Shown: positions 47,170 to 56,208, counted from the first letter of the stretch. The stretch is 64,000 bases of DNA from Catenibacillus scindens (GCF_014202115.1 NZ_JACHFW010000010.1:1-64000); one strand, 5' to 3'. Notes: generated by a model from the letters alone, not told the origin. Numbers and translations are program-made.

Positions 47170-48780
47170 TTAGTAGGCTCCATACATCTGTACGGTAAGA
47201 TCACCATCATACAAAGCCATATAAAATTCCAGGTCTTCGATCTCAACAAAAGCATACTCCTGCTCATCTAATTGAGACTGGCACATTTCAAGAATAGAGG
47301 CCGCGTCCCCCTTTCCCACCATTTCCGTCATAAGCTCCAACAGGCTTAATGCCGAGTCCTCGTCAAAATTTGAGGCGCTGACCCGGTGGAGACGCCCGGA
47401 ATAAGTATCTGTCTCAACCCAGACAGACATATTATTATCATAATTATACCAGTGTTCCAGAGTATTGAGTATGAGTTTGTCATAGGTCAGACCCCCAAGC
47501 TGGGTATAAGTTCTCACTGTATCTATGGAATAAATATCATATTCAAATCCGGTATATCCATGCTCTTCCATCCAGTTCTCCACAAGGAGAGTCACATCTT
47601 CCCCCTGGGCTATATCCAGATGGGGGCTTGAATTACATTCCCGGCCATAATCCATCACTTCCTGCTGGGTAAGCTGGCGTTCCTCAGGCTCCTGGGCATA
47701 ATCATAAGGCTCCTGTGTCCCTTCAATATTCACTGTATACCCTCCGCTGTAACTGCTCTGGTACACACTGACAACGCTGTTCATACAGTAACCCCCTGGC
47801 GAATCTTCACTAAAAAGCGTCTCCAGTTCTTCGGTCTCTACCGTATCTACCCCCATAAAATCCCTAAACACAAGCAAGAGATATTCTATGGCTTCTTCTT
47901 GCGATAAAAGGCAGTAGCGGATCTCATGAACGTCCCCTGTCACCCCGTCATAGGAAAGCTGCATAAACTGATCATAATTTTCATCCAGATATACATGATA
48001 TTCCCATTCATAAAAACAGTCATCCGGATTCATCCGGTCGGCGTAGCCGTAAAAATTTTGGTCGGCCTCACTTAGATCGTAACCTTTTTCTTCAAGAAAT
48101 GTTTCTGTGGCCTGGAGGAGTTCTTCCCCGTTTATATCCAGATGGATAATCTCTGTACAGTTTTGGGTATAGTTGGCCAGATCATCGCTAGTCAGATCAA
48201 TCTCCGAAGATGTCTCTTCCGCTTCATCCGCAGCCATGTCCGTATATTCGTAATCCGCGATAATATCTCCCAGGGCCGATACAACCCATGAGATCCCGAT
48301 AACGACGAAAACAATCACTATAATGGCCACAGCGCCTTTGCCGCTTTTCTTCCGGTCAGATTTCTTGGTGACATCTGCCGCTCTTGTCATCGCCGACTTT
48401 GCCGTCGGTGTCCTGGTTCCTCGCGCCTTTGTGTCTGATGTCATGGAAGGCTGCGGCTTCTTGTCCGTCGCCGGCTCATTTTGGAGAGGAAGCTGAACCT
48501 GAATGTACCCAGGCTCAGACCGAGGTCCTGTTTCCTCTGCTTCCCGCTCCAACGATTTGTATTCCGGAGTTTTATATTCAGAATTTTCGTATTCAAAGGT
48601 CCTATATTCTGAAGCCGTATTTTCCGAGGTTTTGTATTTTGAAAAGTCTCCAAACGCCTCATCTTCAGCAGCTTCGTGAACCTCCATGGTATTTGCCTTC
48701 CACACAAAACTGTTGCAATTATTGCAGTGATGCTTCTTTTTTAATCTCTGATCACAATACGGGCATATACGAACGATCAT
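47170..48780 (-). CDS. Zinc-ribbon membrane-anchored protein of unknown function
   Basis: 536 residues. The N-terminus is a zinc ribbon with Cys6, Cys9, Cys19 and Cys22 (CPYCDQRLKKKHHCNNC). A degenerate Glu-Tyr-Lys-rich repeat (about 48-80: SEYRTFEYENSEYK) and a Ser/Thr/Lys linker follow. One membrane helix (about 149-171) precedes a 365-residue acidic extracellular region. That region has two related parts, each around NYTQNCTEIIHLDINGEELL or NSSPHLDIAQGEDV, suggesting a duplicated domain. GGGGGAG lies before ATG 48780. Family not recognised. Confidence 0.75.
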   Translation of the reverse strand: MIVRICPYCDQRLKKKHHCNNCNSFVWKANTMEVHEAAEDEAFGDFSKYKTSENTASEYRTFEYENSEYKTPEYKSLEREAEETGPRSEPGYIQVQLPLQNEPATDKKPQPSMTSDTKARGTRTPTAKSAMTRAADVTKKSDRKKSGKGAVAIIVIVFVVIGISWVVSALGDIIADYEYTDMAADEAEETSSEIDLTSDDLANYTQNCTEIIHLDINGEELLQATETFLEEKGYDLSEADQNFYGYADRMNPDDCFYEWEYHVYLDENYDQFMQLSYDGVTGDVHEIRYCLLSQEEAIEYLLLVFRDFMGVDTVETEELETLFSEDSPGGYCMNSVVSVYQSSYSGGYTVNIEGTQEPYDYAQEPEERQLTQQEVMDYGRECNSSPHLDIAQGEDVTLLVENWMEEHGYTGFEYDIYSIDTVRTYTQLGGLTYDKLILNTLEHWYNYDNNMSVWVETDTYSGRLHRVSASNFDEDSALSLLELMTEMVGKGDAASILEMCQSQLDEQEYAFVEIEDLEFYMALYDGDLTVQMYGAY

Positions 48781-48911
48781 TGGCTCTCTCCCCCTGTCTG
48801 CACTTCACTGGGCTCCACCTGTCCCATAGGCCGGCTAATTTCCCTGACGCCAAAGCTTTAATTAACTTCTATGTCCAGTATAATATATAACGCCCCTGTA
48901 AATCAACAGCT

Positions 48912-48972
48912 AATGAAGCTTCATTGCTCCTTTGCTTTTGTCATTGACAAAACGCGATAAACTCCCTAAAAT
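48912..48972 (+). promoter_or_regulatory. TetR-gene promoter with upstream palindrome
   Basis: TTGACA (48944-48949), 17-bp spacer, TAAAAT (48967-48972). A perfect palindrome AATGAAGCTTCATT lies upstream at 48912-48925 and may be an operator. Confidence 0.6.
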
Positions 48973-49004
48973 TCAATTAAGTAACGATGAAAGGATGTGG
49001 CTTT

Positions 49005-49571
49005 ATGGCGCCTTCCGATAAAAAAGAGCAGACCCGGTATAAACTCGCTCAGGCCATCAAAGAATGTATGCAGACCACCCCTGTGGACCATATCACTGTT
49101 CGCCAGATTGTTGAAAAATGCCATCTGAGCCGTCAGACCTTCTACCGGAATTTTCTTGATAAATACGATCTGATCAACTGGTATTTCGACAAACTGCTCC
49201 ACGAATCCTTTGAACACATGGGCAGCGGCAAGACTGTCACCGAAGGACTGGTAAAAAAATTCAGATATATCCAGCAGGAACGGGTATTTTTTATGGCCGC
49301 CTTCCGCTCCGATGACTGCAATTCTCTGAAAGAACATGACTTTGCACTGATCTTTCAATTTTATACAGACTTAATTGAGAAAAAGACCGGGGCTTCTCTG
49401 TCCCAGGAGCTTAAATTTATTTTAGAAATGTACTGTTACAGCTCCATCTACATGACTGTCAAATGGGTTCTAACAGGGATGAAAACCCCTCCGGAGCAGT
49501 TGGCTCCGTTTATGGTGGAGGCCATGCCAGCCAAGCTGGAACAATTGTTTATCCGCCTTAAACTCCTCTGA
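49005..49571 (+). CDS. TetR/AcrR regulator, DhaS-like
   Basis: About 188 residues. The N-terminal HTH has VDHITVRQIVEKCHLSRQTF then YRNFLDKYDLINWYF, the variant seen in TetR proteins with the TetR_C_8 (dihydroxyacetone-kinase regulator) domain. The C-terminal part, KFRYIQQERVFFMAAFRSDD, fits that domain. ATG 49005 is chosen with AAAGGATG upstream; ATG 48987 is possible. It precedes an alcohol dehydrogenase remnant that may have been its target gene. Confidence 0.87.
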   Translation: MAPSDKKEQTRYKLAQAIKECMQTTPVDHITVRQIVEKCHLSRQTFYRNFLDKYDLINWYFDKLLHESFEHMGSGKTVTEGLVKKFRYIQQERVFFMAAFRSDDCNSLKEHDFALIFQFYTDLIEKKTGASLSQELKFILEMYCYSSIYMTVKWVLTGMKTPPEQLAPFMVEAMPAKLEQLFIRLKLL

Positions 49572-49639
49572 TCCCCTTACCGCGATCTCCCGATCATCTC
49601 GCAGCTTTGCCGCGTTTTTCTAGGCTCCGGCCTGCACGC

Positions 49640-50216
49640 AGCGCCCCTTTTTGACGCACTTGCCCACGCCATTGAAGGCTACACAACAAAAGCCGCGTGG
49701 GAAATGACAGATATGTTCCACTTAAAAGCTATTGAGATTATTTCCAGATCTTTAAGAGACGCCGTTGACAACAAAAAAGAAGGCCGTGAAGGCATGGCCC
49801 TTGGACAGTACATTGCAGGCATGGGCTTTTCCAATGTAGGTCTTGGCATCGCCCATTCCATGGCCCACACCCTTGGCGCCGTCTATGATACGCCTCACGG
49901 CGTTGCCTGCGCTATGATGCTCCCCATTGTCATGGAATACAACCAGGAATGCACCGGTGAAAAATACCGTGAGATTGCAAGAGCCATGGGCGTTCCCGGC
50001 GTTGACGCCATGAGCGTGGACGAATACCGCAGGGCTGCTATTGACGCGGTGCGCAAACTTTCTTCGGATGTAGGTATTCCAGCCAAGCTTGAGGCACTTA
50101 AAGAGGAGGATCTTGATTTTCTTGCCCAGTCCGCATTTGCCGACGCCTGCTGTCCGGGCAATCCGAAAGATACCTGCATAGAAGATCTGAAAGAACTGTT
50201 CAGAAAATTAATGTAA
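49640..50216 (+). pseudogene. Iron-dependent alcohol dehydrogenase, C-terminal remnant
   Basis: The frame reads DALAHAIEGYTTKAAWEMTD, then GIAHSMAHTLGAVYDTPHGV, and ends FRKLM at 50216. This is the C-terminal half of a group III Fe-ADH close to lactaldehyde reductase (FucO). Two of the metal ligands (HSMAH and DTPHG) are kept. The NAD-binding half is missing, and sequence before about 49640 does not align. The first in-frame ATG is 49704, so any product would be inactive. Confidence 0.8.
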
Positions 50217-50328
50217 TGGCAGCCTCGATTCAATTTTCCCTGCAGCACGCTGACAGGGCATGAATAGCATTACCGCCCGTTCCATAGACGGATTAGCTCA
50301 GTGTATGGGGCGGACGGTTTTCTTTGTC

Positions 50329-51261
50329 TTATTTAAAGCTGAAAACTTCCCTCACTGCCGCTTCATAATCCGCCAGGCGCTGAGCCTTTTTAATTTTTTT
50401 CATGGCCTTCTCATTTCCTGGAAAATAGCTGATCATATAAAACCATATCTCTTTCATCTTAAACAGCACATTCCTCTCCCCGGACATATATTCCCGGTAA
50501 GCCTGGTAAAGAGTATTGTGAAAATCCATGATCCGCTGGCAGACCTGCACCTCGCTCCCGCCATTTTGGATCTGCCAGATAAAACCGGGATCAGTCAAAA
50601 GGCCCCTGCCGCACATGAGCCGTTCCACATCTGGAAATCGTTTGCGGAGCTTTTCAATATCCTCTTTCGTATAAAGATTACCGTTGTAGCAGAGGGGATT
50701 TTTGCTCTCCAAAACCGCGTACTCAAAATATTCCGTCCGTGGATTGTTCTTATAAAAATCTTCCCTCACTCTGGGATGAATGATTAATTCCTCCATAGGA
50801 TATTGACTATAAATTTCCAGCAGCCGGTAAAACTCATCCCCCTCCGTCATTCCCAACCGGGTCTTTACAGAAATTTTCATATCCAGTCTGGAAAATATCT
50901 CATCTAATAGCCGTTCCACTGCTTCGGGAAAGGCAAGGAGGCCGGAGCCTTTATTTTTTGCCACCACAGTGCCCGAAGGACATCCCAGATTAAGGTTGAC
51001 TTCCTCATAGCCAAGGGAAGAAAGTTTTCTGGCCGTCGCCACAAAATCCCCGCCGCTGGCCGTAAGAATCTGGGGCACAAGATAAATCCCCTCATTGTTT
51101 TCCGGCAAAAGATCCCGCATCTCTTTAGTCATCACTTTTTTACTTTGATTAGGGCTGATAAATGGGGCAAAGTATTTGTCAAGTCCGGGAAAATATATAC
51201 TGTGAATCTTTCTGAATATATAGTTGGTAATCCCCTCAAGGGGCGCAAAATAATATTTCAT
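50329..51261 (-). CDS. tRNA-dihydrouridine synthase
   Basis: 310 residues, FMN-dependent TIM barrel. Active-site Cys lies in VNLNLGCPSGTVVAKNKGSG; further motifs are MKISVKTRLGM and LIIHPRVREDFY. It reduces specific uridines in tRNA D-loops. The N-terminus MKYYFAPLEGITNYIFRK is the Dus start. It is shorter than DusB and matches the Dus proteins of Clostridia that cluster separately. Single gene, convergent with the Fe-ADH remnant. Confidence 0.93.
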   Translation of the reverse strand: MKYYFAPLEGITNYIFRKIHSIYFPGLDKYFAPFISPNQSKKVMTKEMRDLLPENNEGIYLVPQILTASGGDFVATARKLSSLGYEEVNLNLGCPSGTVVAKNKGSGLLAFPEAVERLLDEIFSRLDMKISVKTRLGMTEGDEFYRLLEIYSQYPMEELIIHPRVREDFYKNNPRTEYFEYAVLESKNPLCYNGNLYTKEDIEKLRKRFPDVERLMCGRGLLTDPGFIWQIQNGGSEVQVCQRIMDFHNTLYQAYREYMSGERNVLFKMKEIWFYMISYFPGNEKAMKKIKKAQRLADYEAAVREVFSFK

Positions 51262-51296
51262 AATACCTCCAACATCTCATTACAATGTGACAACCG

Positions 51297-51307
51297 TTCA
51301 GCCATCA
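51297..51307 (+). repeat. Dispersed motif TTCAGCCATCA, copy 1
   Basis: The 11-mer TTCAGCCATCA is here preceded by CCG and followed by GGGATGAAGTGGG. Identical cores lie at 53480 and 56170, and a close one at 53506. All are intergenic. Confidence 0.45.
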
Positions 51308-51479
51308 GGGATGAAGTGGGATGGCCTGTTGTTACTGTTACACAATGTGGTACAGTATACACTTTTACACTTTATTTTGCAAGAAAATCATGATACAATA
51401 AAAAACAGACATTAACGGCTTGATCCGTCCAGCACTGACGGTCAAACGGTTATATCGAAAAAAGGAGGTTCGGCCTTAA

Positions 51480-51875
51480 ATGGCAACAATAAATACGAAA
51501 GCATCATTTCAATGTCCGGTTCAGAAAGTATGGCAGACAGTTGTCGCGCTGACCAATTATTCATGGCGCCGCAATATCGAGCAGGTAGAAATCATCAAGA
51601 GCGGCAAGAAATTTATCGAACATACAAAAAAAGGCAGACAGACTACATTCCGGGTCACAGCCAGTGAAACCTGCCGCCGTTATGATTTGAATATGGAAAA
51701 CAAATTAATGAAAGGACATTATACCTACCGTTTCTCCAACGACAAAGGGGAGACTTCCCTGGAGATTACCCTTGACGCCGACGCCAAGTGGTATTTCAAA
51801 CCTTTTGCCGGATTTTATCTCAAAAAGCAGGTCAATGCCTATATTGAAGATTTAAGAAAAGCTGTGGAAAAATAA
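51480..51875 (+). CDS. SRPBCC (START-like) domain protein
   Basis: 131 residues with the polyketide-cyclase/START-like pattern: CPVQKVWQTVVALTNYSWRR at the start, TYRFSNDKGETSLEITLD in the middle and a C-terminal amphipathic helix LKKQVNAYIEDLRKAVEK. It forms a hydrophobic pocket that binds lipids or other small hydrophobic compounds. AAAGGAGG lies about 12 bases before the ATG. The gene ends at a strong terminator, and its partner is unknown. Confidence 0.8.
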   Translation: MATINTKASFQCPVQKVWQTVVALTNYSWRRNIEQVEIIKSGKKFIEHTKKGRQTTFRVTASETCRRYDLNMENKLMKGHYTYRFSNDKGETSLEITLDADAKWYFKPFAGFYLKKQVNAYIEDLRKAVEK

Positions 51876-51900
51876 AATTTATGGACGCGCAAGCGCGTTT

Positions 51901-51926
51901 GTTTGGCTCACTGCCTGCGGGAATAA
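51901..51926 (+). repeat. Dispersed element copy 2
   Basis: TTTGGCTCACTGCCTGCGGG followed by AATAAAAATACGGTTC lies between the SRPBCC stop and its terminator. It matches copy 1 (40622) over about 24 of 26 positions and resembles 62091-62115. Confidence 0.5.
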
Positions 51927-51937
51927 AAATACGGTTC

Positions 51938-51986
51938 AAAAAAACAGCAGACCGAGATCAAAAAAACTCTCGGCCTGCTGTTTTTT
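51938..51986. terminator. Bidirectional terminator
   Basis: AAAAAACAGCAG-CCGAGA pairs with TCTCGG-CTGCTGTTTTTT, about 18 bp. T runs exist on both strands, so it serves the SRPBCC gene and the convergent glycosidase operon. Confidence 0.88.
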
Positions 51987-53439
51987 ACCAATTAAAAACT
52001 TTCGCTTCCACAGTCTCTTCTGTTTTGTTAAATTCAAGGACTTCTTTAAGGGGACGACCGGGACGGTCAAAACCGGCGGCGGCATCGTCAAGCACCAAAA
52101 TCCAGTCTTTCTTTTCTCCCCAATCCGGCGATGTAAAGTCTGTCCAATCGCCTGTATTAGCTATATTTTGGCCATTCTCACACGCTCCGCTTCTCGGATT
52201 AAACCACCACACATTAAGTTTTTCCCCGCTCAGGCGTCCGAGATCTACCTTCTCCGTACCACCGGAAGACAGGTAGACCATAGCAAAACGGCCGTTTTTA
52301 TCCACACATGCCTGGCGATGATCATCAAGGCAGCCCTCCCCGCAGTGCCGGCTGTGTCCGATCATATCCTGGCAGGGAACGACGTCCGCAAAGGGCCTTG
52401 AATCTATCAGATCTCTAAGCACCCGCATCTGCCATGCCCCCGGACGGTCCAGAGCCTCGCACCACGTATAGGGGCGGCCTTTGCTCCGCTCCTTTTCAGA
52501 AATGGTACACCACACCGATGAATGCCCGTAAGTATGTCCAAATGCACCGGCAAATAAGGACCAGTAAGCCCGCTTGCGCACAATCCACTCATCGTGAAGA
52601 GGGAAGGGGTCGGGCCAGTTGGACGGCATCTGCTCATAGGCCGGTTCCCCGTCAAATACCGGCATTGGGATTTTCCGGTTATACTCTGCTTTAACCTGAA
52701 GATAATTTTGAGTCTTTCCCCCGTGGCCAGACTGGAGCATAATAAAGTCGATCCACGCCTCCCCGTCATCCCAGTAGGTCATGGTGGAATATTTTCCTGT
52801 TTCCATCTCAAAACATGTGTGATAGGTCATCAGCGCTTCTGACCAGCAAGGATCCGGAACATTCCATTTCAGGTCGCAGCCGGTGACGCCGTGACCGATA
52901 CCTTCCGCCATCTTCCGCCATACATTTTTATAATCCACACCTTTATGTATAGGCTGGCGGTCCCCGCCAAGACACCATATAATGTTAGCTTTGTCCTTAT
53001 AGCGGCGTCCGATCCAGTCCCCATACTCGTAAGCGTTATCTTCCGTCACTGTCTTTTCATAAGTGTGTCCGCCCCAGTCCTCACCTACAACTAACTGGCC
53101 CCATGCCGGGAGAAGCATCACATAAAGGCCCTTTTCCTCAGCCATATCAATGATCCAGTCAAGATATTCAAAATATTTCTCATTGCGGCAGGCCAGATCG
53201 TCGTTGATCAGCGCTTTTTCTCCCACAGGAGTGCGCATCTGCACATCCATTTCAGGATCAAGGGCAACAATCTGCAGCACTGTAAATCCCTGGGACACAC
53301 GTTTATCCATTAAATACAGCACATCATCCCATTTCAGACGCATAGGCAGCGTCCAGTCTGTATCCGCCAGCCAGAAAAAGGGCTTTCCGCTGACAGTCTC
53401 AAGATGTCTGTGATCTTTTGATACTCTCAGTTTTTCCAT
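51985..53439 (-). CDS. GH140-type glycoside hydrolase (apiosidase-like, DUF4038)
   Basis: About 484 residues. The DUF4038 barrel starts KPFFWLADTDWTLPMRLKWD. Candidate catalytic acids are the Asp in IIWCLGGDRQPIHK and the Glu in PVFDGEPAYEQMP. The C-terminal domain (about 395-484) is the collagen-binding-like beta domain usual in this family. GH140 enzymes release D-apiose from rhamnogalacturonan-II. No signal peptide is seen, so it would act on imported oligosaccharides. Start 53439 has AAAGGTGAG. Last gene of the sugar operon. Confidence 0.83.
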   Translation of the reverse strand: MEKLRVSKDHRHLETVSGKPFFWLADTDWTLPMRLKWDDVLYLMDKRVSQGFTVLQIVALDPEMDVQMRTPVGEKALINDDLACRNEKYFEYLDWIIDMAEEKGLYVMLLPAWGQLVVGEDWGGHTYEKTVTEDNAYEYGDWIGRRYKDKANIIWCLGGDRQPIHKGVDYKNVWRKMAEGIGHGVTGCDLKWNVPDPCWSEALMTYHTCFEMETGKYSTMTYWDDGEAWIDFIMLQSGHGGKTQNYLQVKAEYNRKIPMPVFDGEPAYEQMPSNWPDPFPLHDEWIVRKRAYWSLFAGAFGHTYGHSSVWCTISEKERSKGRPYTWCEALDRPGAWQMRVLRDLIDSRPFADVVPCQDMIGHSRHCGEGCLDDHRQACVDKNGRFAMVYLSSGGTEKVDLGRLSGEKLNVWWFNPRSGACENGQNIANTGDWTDFTSPDWGEKKDWILVLDDAAAGFDRPGRPLKEVLEFNKTEETVEAKVFNW

Positions 53440-53479
53440 AAAACTCACCTTTATTTACTTATATTTTATTGAGTAACTA

Positions 53480-53517
53480 TTCAGCCATCAACTAACTGAC
53501 ATTGATTCAGCCATGCA
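53480..53517 (+). repeat. Dispersed motif TTCAGCCATCA, copies 2 and 3
   Basis: TTCAGCCATCA at 53480-53490 and TTCAGCCATGCA at 53506-53517 lie between the GH140 and nucleoside-hydrolase-like genes. Confidence 0.4.
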
Positions 53518-53555
53518 TTTTAAGATTCTCGCAGCTAATCGTGCTTTACCGCCGC

Positions 53556-54515
53556 TTACGAGGCTGAAGCATTGCCAAAATTAAATTGCAGCTTAGCGTA
53601 AAAGTCTTCCATAGTCAGCCTTGCGTCCAGGGTATGATAAACCCTGATAGGACGATGATTCTGCCCGTGAATATAATTTAATTCCGGTGAAATGGCAGGC
53701 GCGGGAATCCAGTCATAATTCATGCGTTCCCTCTCTTCCAGAAGAACCGTCACACTTGCCTGATCGCCAAGCCCCCAGCTCTCCCCGTGAGGCCAGGCCA
53801 TCTGATCGCCATGTTTTTCATTAAAATCAGCCATCTGCTCAAAGAGATACTTCCCGACTGCGCCGCAGGGCCTGACCTTTAAAGCCAGCTCTGTCAGGGA
53901 GACAGCGATCTGTTTGTACACGTTAATAGGAATCTGCCACAGGGGCATGGAAGAAGCAAAAACCACATTGGCCGCAGCGATATCCTGCCAGAGATTAAAT
54001 TCCCAACCCCCGCATGGATACTTTCCGCCGCCGATCCACACTGCGGTCATCCGGTCACAGATCTTTGGCTCAAGCAAGATGGCGGAAGCAAGATCCGTAA
54101 GGCTTCCCAGAAAAACAGCGAACAGAGGATGTTCATCTTCTTCCATGGCCTGAGCAATAATAGCTCTGGCGCCCTCAGAATCCACCGGTGTTTTATCATC
54201 CGGCACAGGCCCCGGCGCTCCGGTAAAGACTTTATCTCTGTATTCTTTCTCAATCCCCATAAGAGACAATATTTTTAAAATTTCATCCCTGCTGGCATAG
54301 ACCGTATTTCCCGATCCGTACTCCTGGGGATTCTTTTCAAAATGTCCGGCAATGATGGCTTTAATCATAAACTTTGGCGTCATCAGATGGTGTGCCAGGG
54401 CAAACTGGTCATCCGCCTCATTTTTACAATCGGTATGTACGATCAGCCGGATTTTTTTCTTATCCGGCACTGTAAAACCATAATCAAACAATCCTGGTTC
54501 CTCCTTCAAATTCAT
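53556..54515 (-). CDS. Nucleoside-hydrolase-like protein
   Basis: About 319 residues. The fold is that of inosine-uridine nucleoside hydrolases: an N-terminal calcium-site variant HTDCKNEADDQFALAH, LGSLTDLASAILLEP and WIGGGKYPCGGWEFNLW with a conserved NLW. The usual DTDxGxDD motif is altered. It starts one base after the esterase stop (ATG 54515, preceded by GGCGGA). In a sugar operon it may cleave a furanosyl bond of a glycoside rather than a nucleoside. Confidence 0.78.
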   Translation of the reverse strand: MNLKEEPGLFDYGFTVPDKKKIRLIVHTDCKNEADDQFALAHHLMTPKFMIKAIIAGHFEKNPQEYGSGNTVYASRDEILKILSLMGIEKEYRDKVFTGAPGPVPDDKTPVDSEGARAIIAQAMEEDEHPLFAVFLGSLTDLASAILLEPKICDRMTAVWIGGGKYPCGGWEFNLWQDIAAANVVFASSMPLWQIPINVYKQIAVSLTELALKVRPCGAVGKYLFEQMADFNEKHGDQMAWPHGESWGLGDQASVTVLLEERERMNYDWIPAPAISPELNYIHGQNHRPIRVYHTLDARLTMEDFYAKLQFNFGNASAS

Positions 54516-54516
54516 T

Positions 54517-55812
54517 TTATCCGCCAATCTGGCCCATATCGGGTCTTTTTTGTTTTCCAAGCCACTCAAAAAGTGTCACCGGGCGCCCATTGGCCATGAC
54601 CGGCTGTCCGTCAAAATCTGTGGTACATTTATCATTATACACCCGAACCCACACGCCGTGGTCAAATAAATGAGGCAAAAGTTCGTTATTTTTATAAAAT
54701 TTCCTGGCCTCCTCGTCCATATTGTCGAAATAAGTCATATGGACATTATCCGCCCCGGAGCTAATGAGCTGCTGATACAAAGGGATCGCTGTCTCCTGGG
54801 GATTGACCAGTCTGTCACCTTTGGCGTGGACAAACCAGCAGGGCATGTCTTTCAGCTTCCGGATCACATCTTCGGTGATATTTTCCGTAAAAAACGCCTC
54901 ACACACAGGAAAAATGGCGGCGAAAGTATGGGGATAATCAACAGCCATCCGCACCGTCATAAACCCTCCGTTGGAGCAGCCGCCAAGCCATATACGTGAG
55001 CTGTCAATTTGATCCTGGCGGTCCCGTATAAATTCGTCAATGCACCGTTTTAACGGCTCTGTATAAATACTCTGGTTGCTGCGCCCAAGCTGCTCTTTTC
55101 CATCGTCCATCCATACCGTGGGGCACTGTGGCACAAGAATCCAGGCCCCGTTTCCAAACTTTTTCTGGATATCTGCGGATGACAGATTGGCAACTTTATT
55201 GCCGGTATAGGCAATCTCCGGAACATTTCCCCCTTCTCCTGCTCCGTGAAGCCAGATTAAAAGAGGGAGTTTTTCTTTAGTAGTTTTTTCACGCCTGACC
55301 ACTTCCGGGGTGTAATATCCAAAACCAAGACGGCCCTCTCCCAAGCTCTCGCAGCTTCTCCACCCTTCAAGCTGAGGGCATATGTCTCCGGCACACTGGT
55401 CAAAGACCAACTCCGGCGTCTGCTGCCCCTGACCAGGGGTAAAAGAAATCCTGTACTCATTGTCTGTAAAAATGCTGCTGTCAATAGTCCCTTCAATTTT
55501 CTTTCCCAGATTGTCCGTGCCCATTTCCAGCGCCACAAAATCTCCGGCATCACAGTAATTTCCCATACTGTCGCAGGGATACGCCCGGTACACCTGCCGT
55601 TCTCCTTCAGCCGGTTCAGGCGCGTCATCCCACCTGAAAAACTCCTTTGTCAATATAACCGCTTTTGTCTCAGGATTCCTGCGCCGGACCTGCACCCTGA
55701 AATCTTCCGGCTTTACCGACTGTTTGCTGGTTTTCCGGTTAAACTTCAAAATCAGTTTTGTAATGTAAGGGCCAAAGTCCGTGACCGTTGTAAATGTTTT
55801 ATAAACGCTCAT
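54517..55812 (-). CDS. Esterase with Ig-like N-terminal domain (alpha/beta hydrolase)
   Basis: About 431 residues. The N-terminal ~150 residues form an Ig-like domain seen in esterases (TTVTDFGPYITKLILKFN). The catalytic alpha/beta-hydrolase domain follows, with WLHGAGEGG (oxyanion), the nucleophile Ser in WLGGCSNGGFMT, Asp in HAKGDRLVNP and a C-terminal His in FDHGVW. No signal peptide. It may remove acetyl or other ester groups from sugars. Start 55812 has a GGAG site. Part of the sugar operon. Confidence 0.82.
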   Translation of the reverse strand: MSVYKTFTTVTDFGPYITKLILKFNRKTSKQSVKPEDFRVQVRRRNPETKAVILTKEFFRWDDAPEPAEGERQVYRAYPCDSMGNYCDAGDFVALEMGTDNLGKKIEGTIDSSIFTDNEYRISFTPGQGQQTPELVFDQCAGDICPQLEGWRSCESLGEGRLGFGYYTPEVVRREKTTKEKLPLLIWLHGAGEGGNVPEIAYTGNKVANLSSADIQKKFGNGAWILVPQCPTVWMDDGKEQLGRSNQSIYTEPLKRCIDEFIRDRQDQIDSSRIWLGGCSNGGFMTVRMAVDYPHTFAAIFPVCEAFFTENITEDVIRKLKDMPCWFVHAKGDRLVNPQETAIPLYQQLISSGADNVHMTYFDNMDEEARKFYKNNELLPHLFDHGVWVRVYNDKCTTDFDGQPVMANGRPVTLFEWLGKQKRPDMGQIGG

Positions 55813-55830
55813 TTCACTCTCCATCCGCTT

Positions 55831-56130
55831 TCATTCATGGCGCTGCGCCATTATTGTACTCATGGATGGATAAACCACAATGATTTCAGCCATGTCATCC
55901 CATGTAACATTATAATCCCCTGCAGATTCTGCCTCTGATACTTCAGATGTAGCTGTGTCCTGAGACTGTGCCTCCGATGCTGTCTGGCTTTCACCGGCTC
56001 CTGTACTCTCCGGATTCACAGACGTACTTCCCGATGTGCTTTGAGTGCTTTCTGAGTTTCCGCAGCCGGCAATTGCCAAGGCCGCCATCACTCCTGTGAG
56101 CATAAGCGCTAATAATTTTTTCCCTTTCAT
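55831..56130 (-). pseudogene. Truncated sugar ABC transporter binding lipoprotein
   Basis: The first ~95 residues of an extracellular solute-binding protein family 1: MKGKKLLALMLTGVMAALAI, lipobox IAGCG, a Ser/Thr/Glu linker, then WDDMAEIIVVYPSMSTI. In relatives this continues with the binding domain. Here it changes to MAQRHE and stops, next to the esterase gene. The rest of the gene and the two permease genes are absent. GAGGAGG precedes ATG 56130, so a short lipopeptide might still be made. Confidence 0.75.
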
Positions 56131-56169
56131 TAATTTTAACCTCCTCAATATAATTAATAACTTTCACCG

Positions 56170-56180
56170 TTCAGCCATCA
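56170..56180 (+). repeat. Dispersed motif TTCAGCCATCA, copy 4
   Basis: TTCAGCCATCA, preceded by CACCG as in copy 1, between the kinase 3' end and the truncated binding-protein gene. Confidence 0.4.
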
Positions 56181-56208
56181 TGAAGAAGACGGCCAAACAG
56201 AAGTCTCT

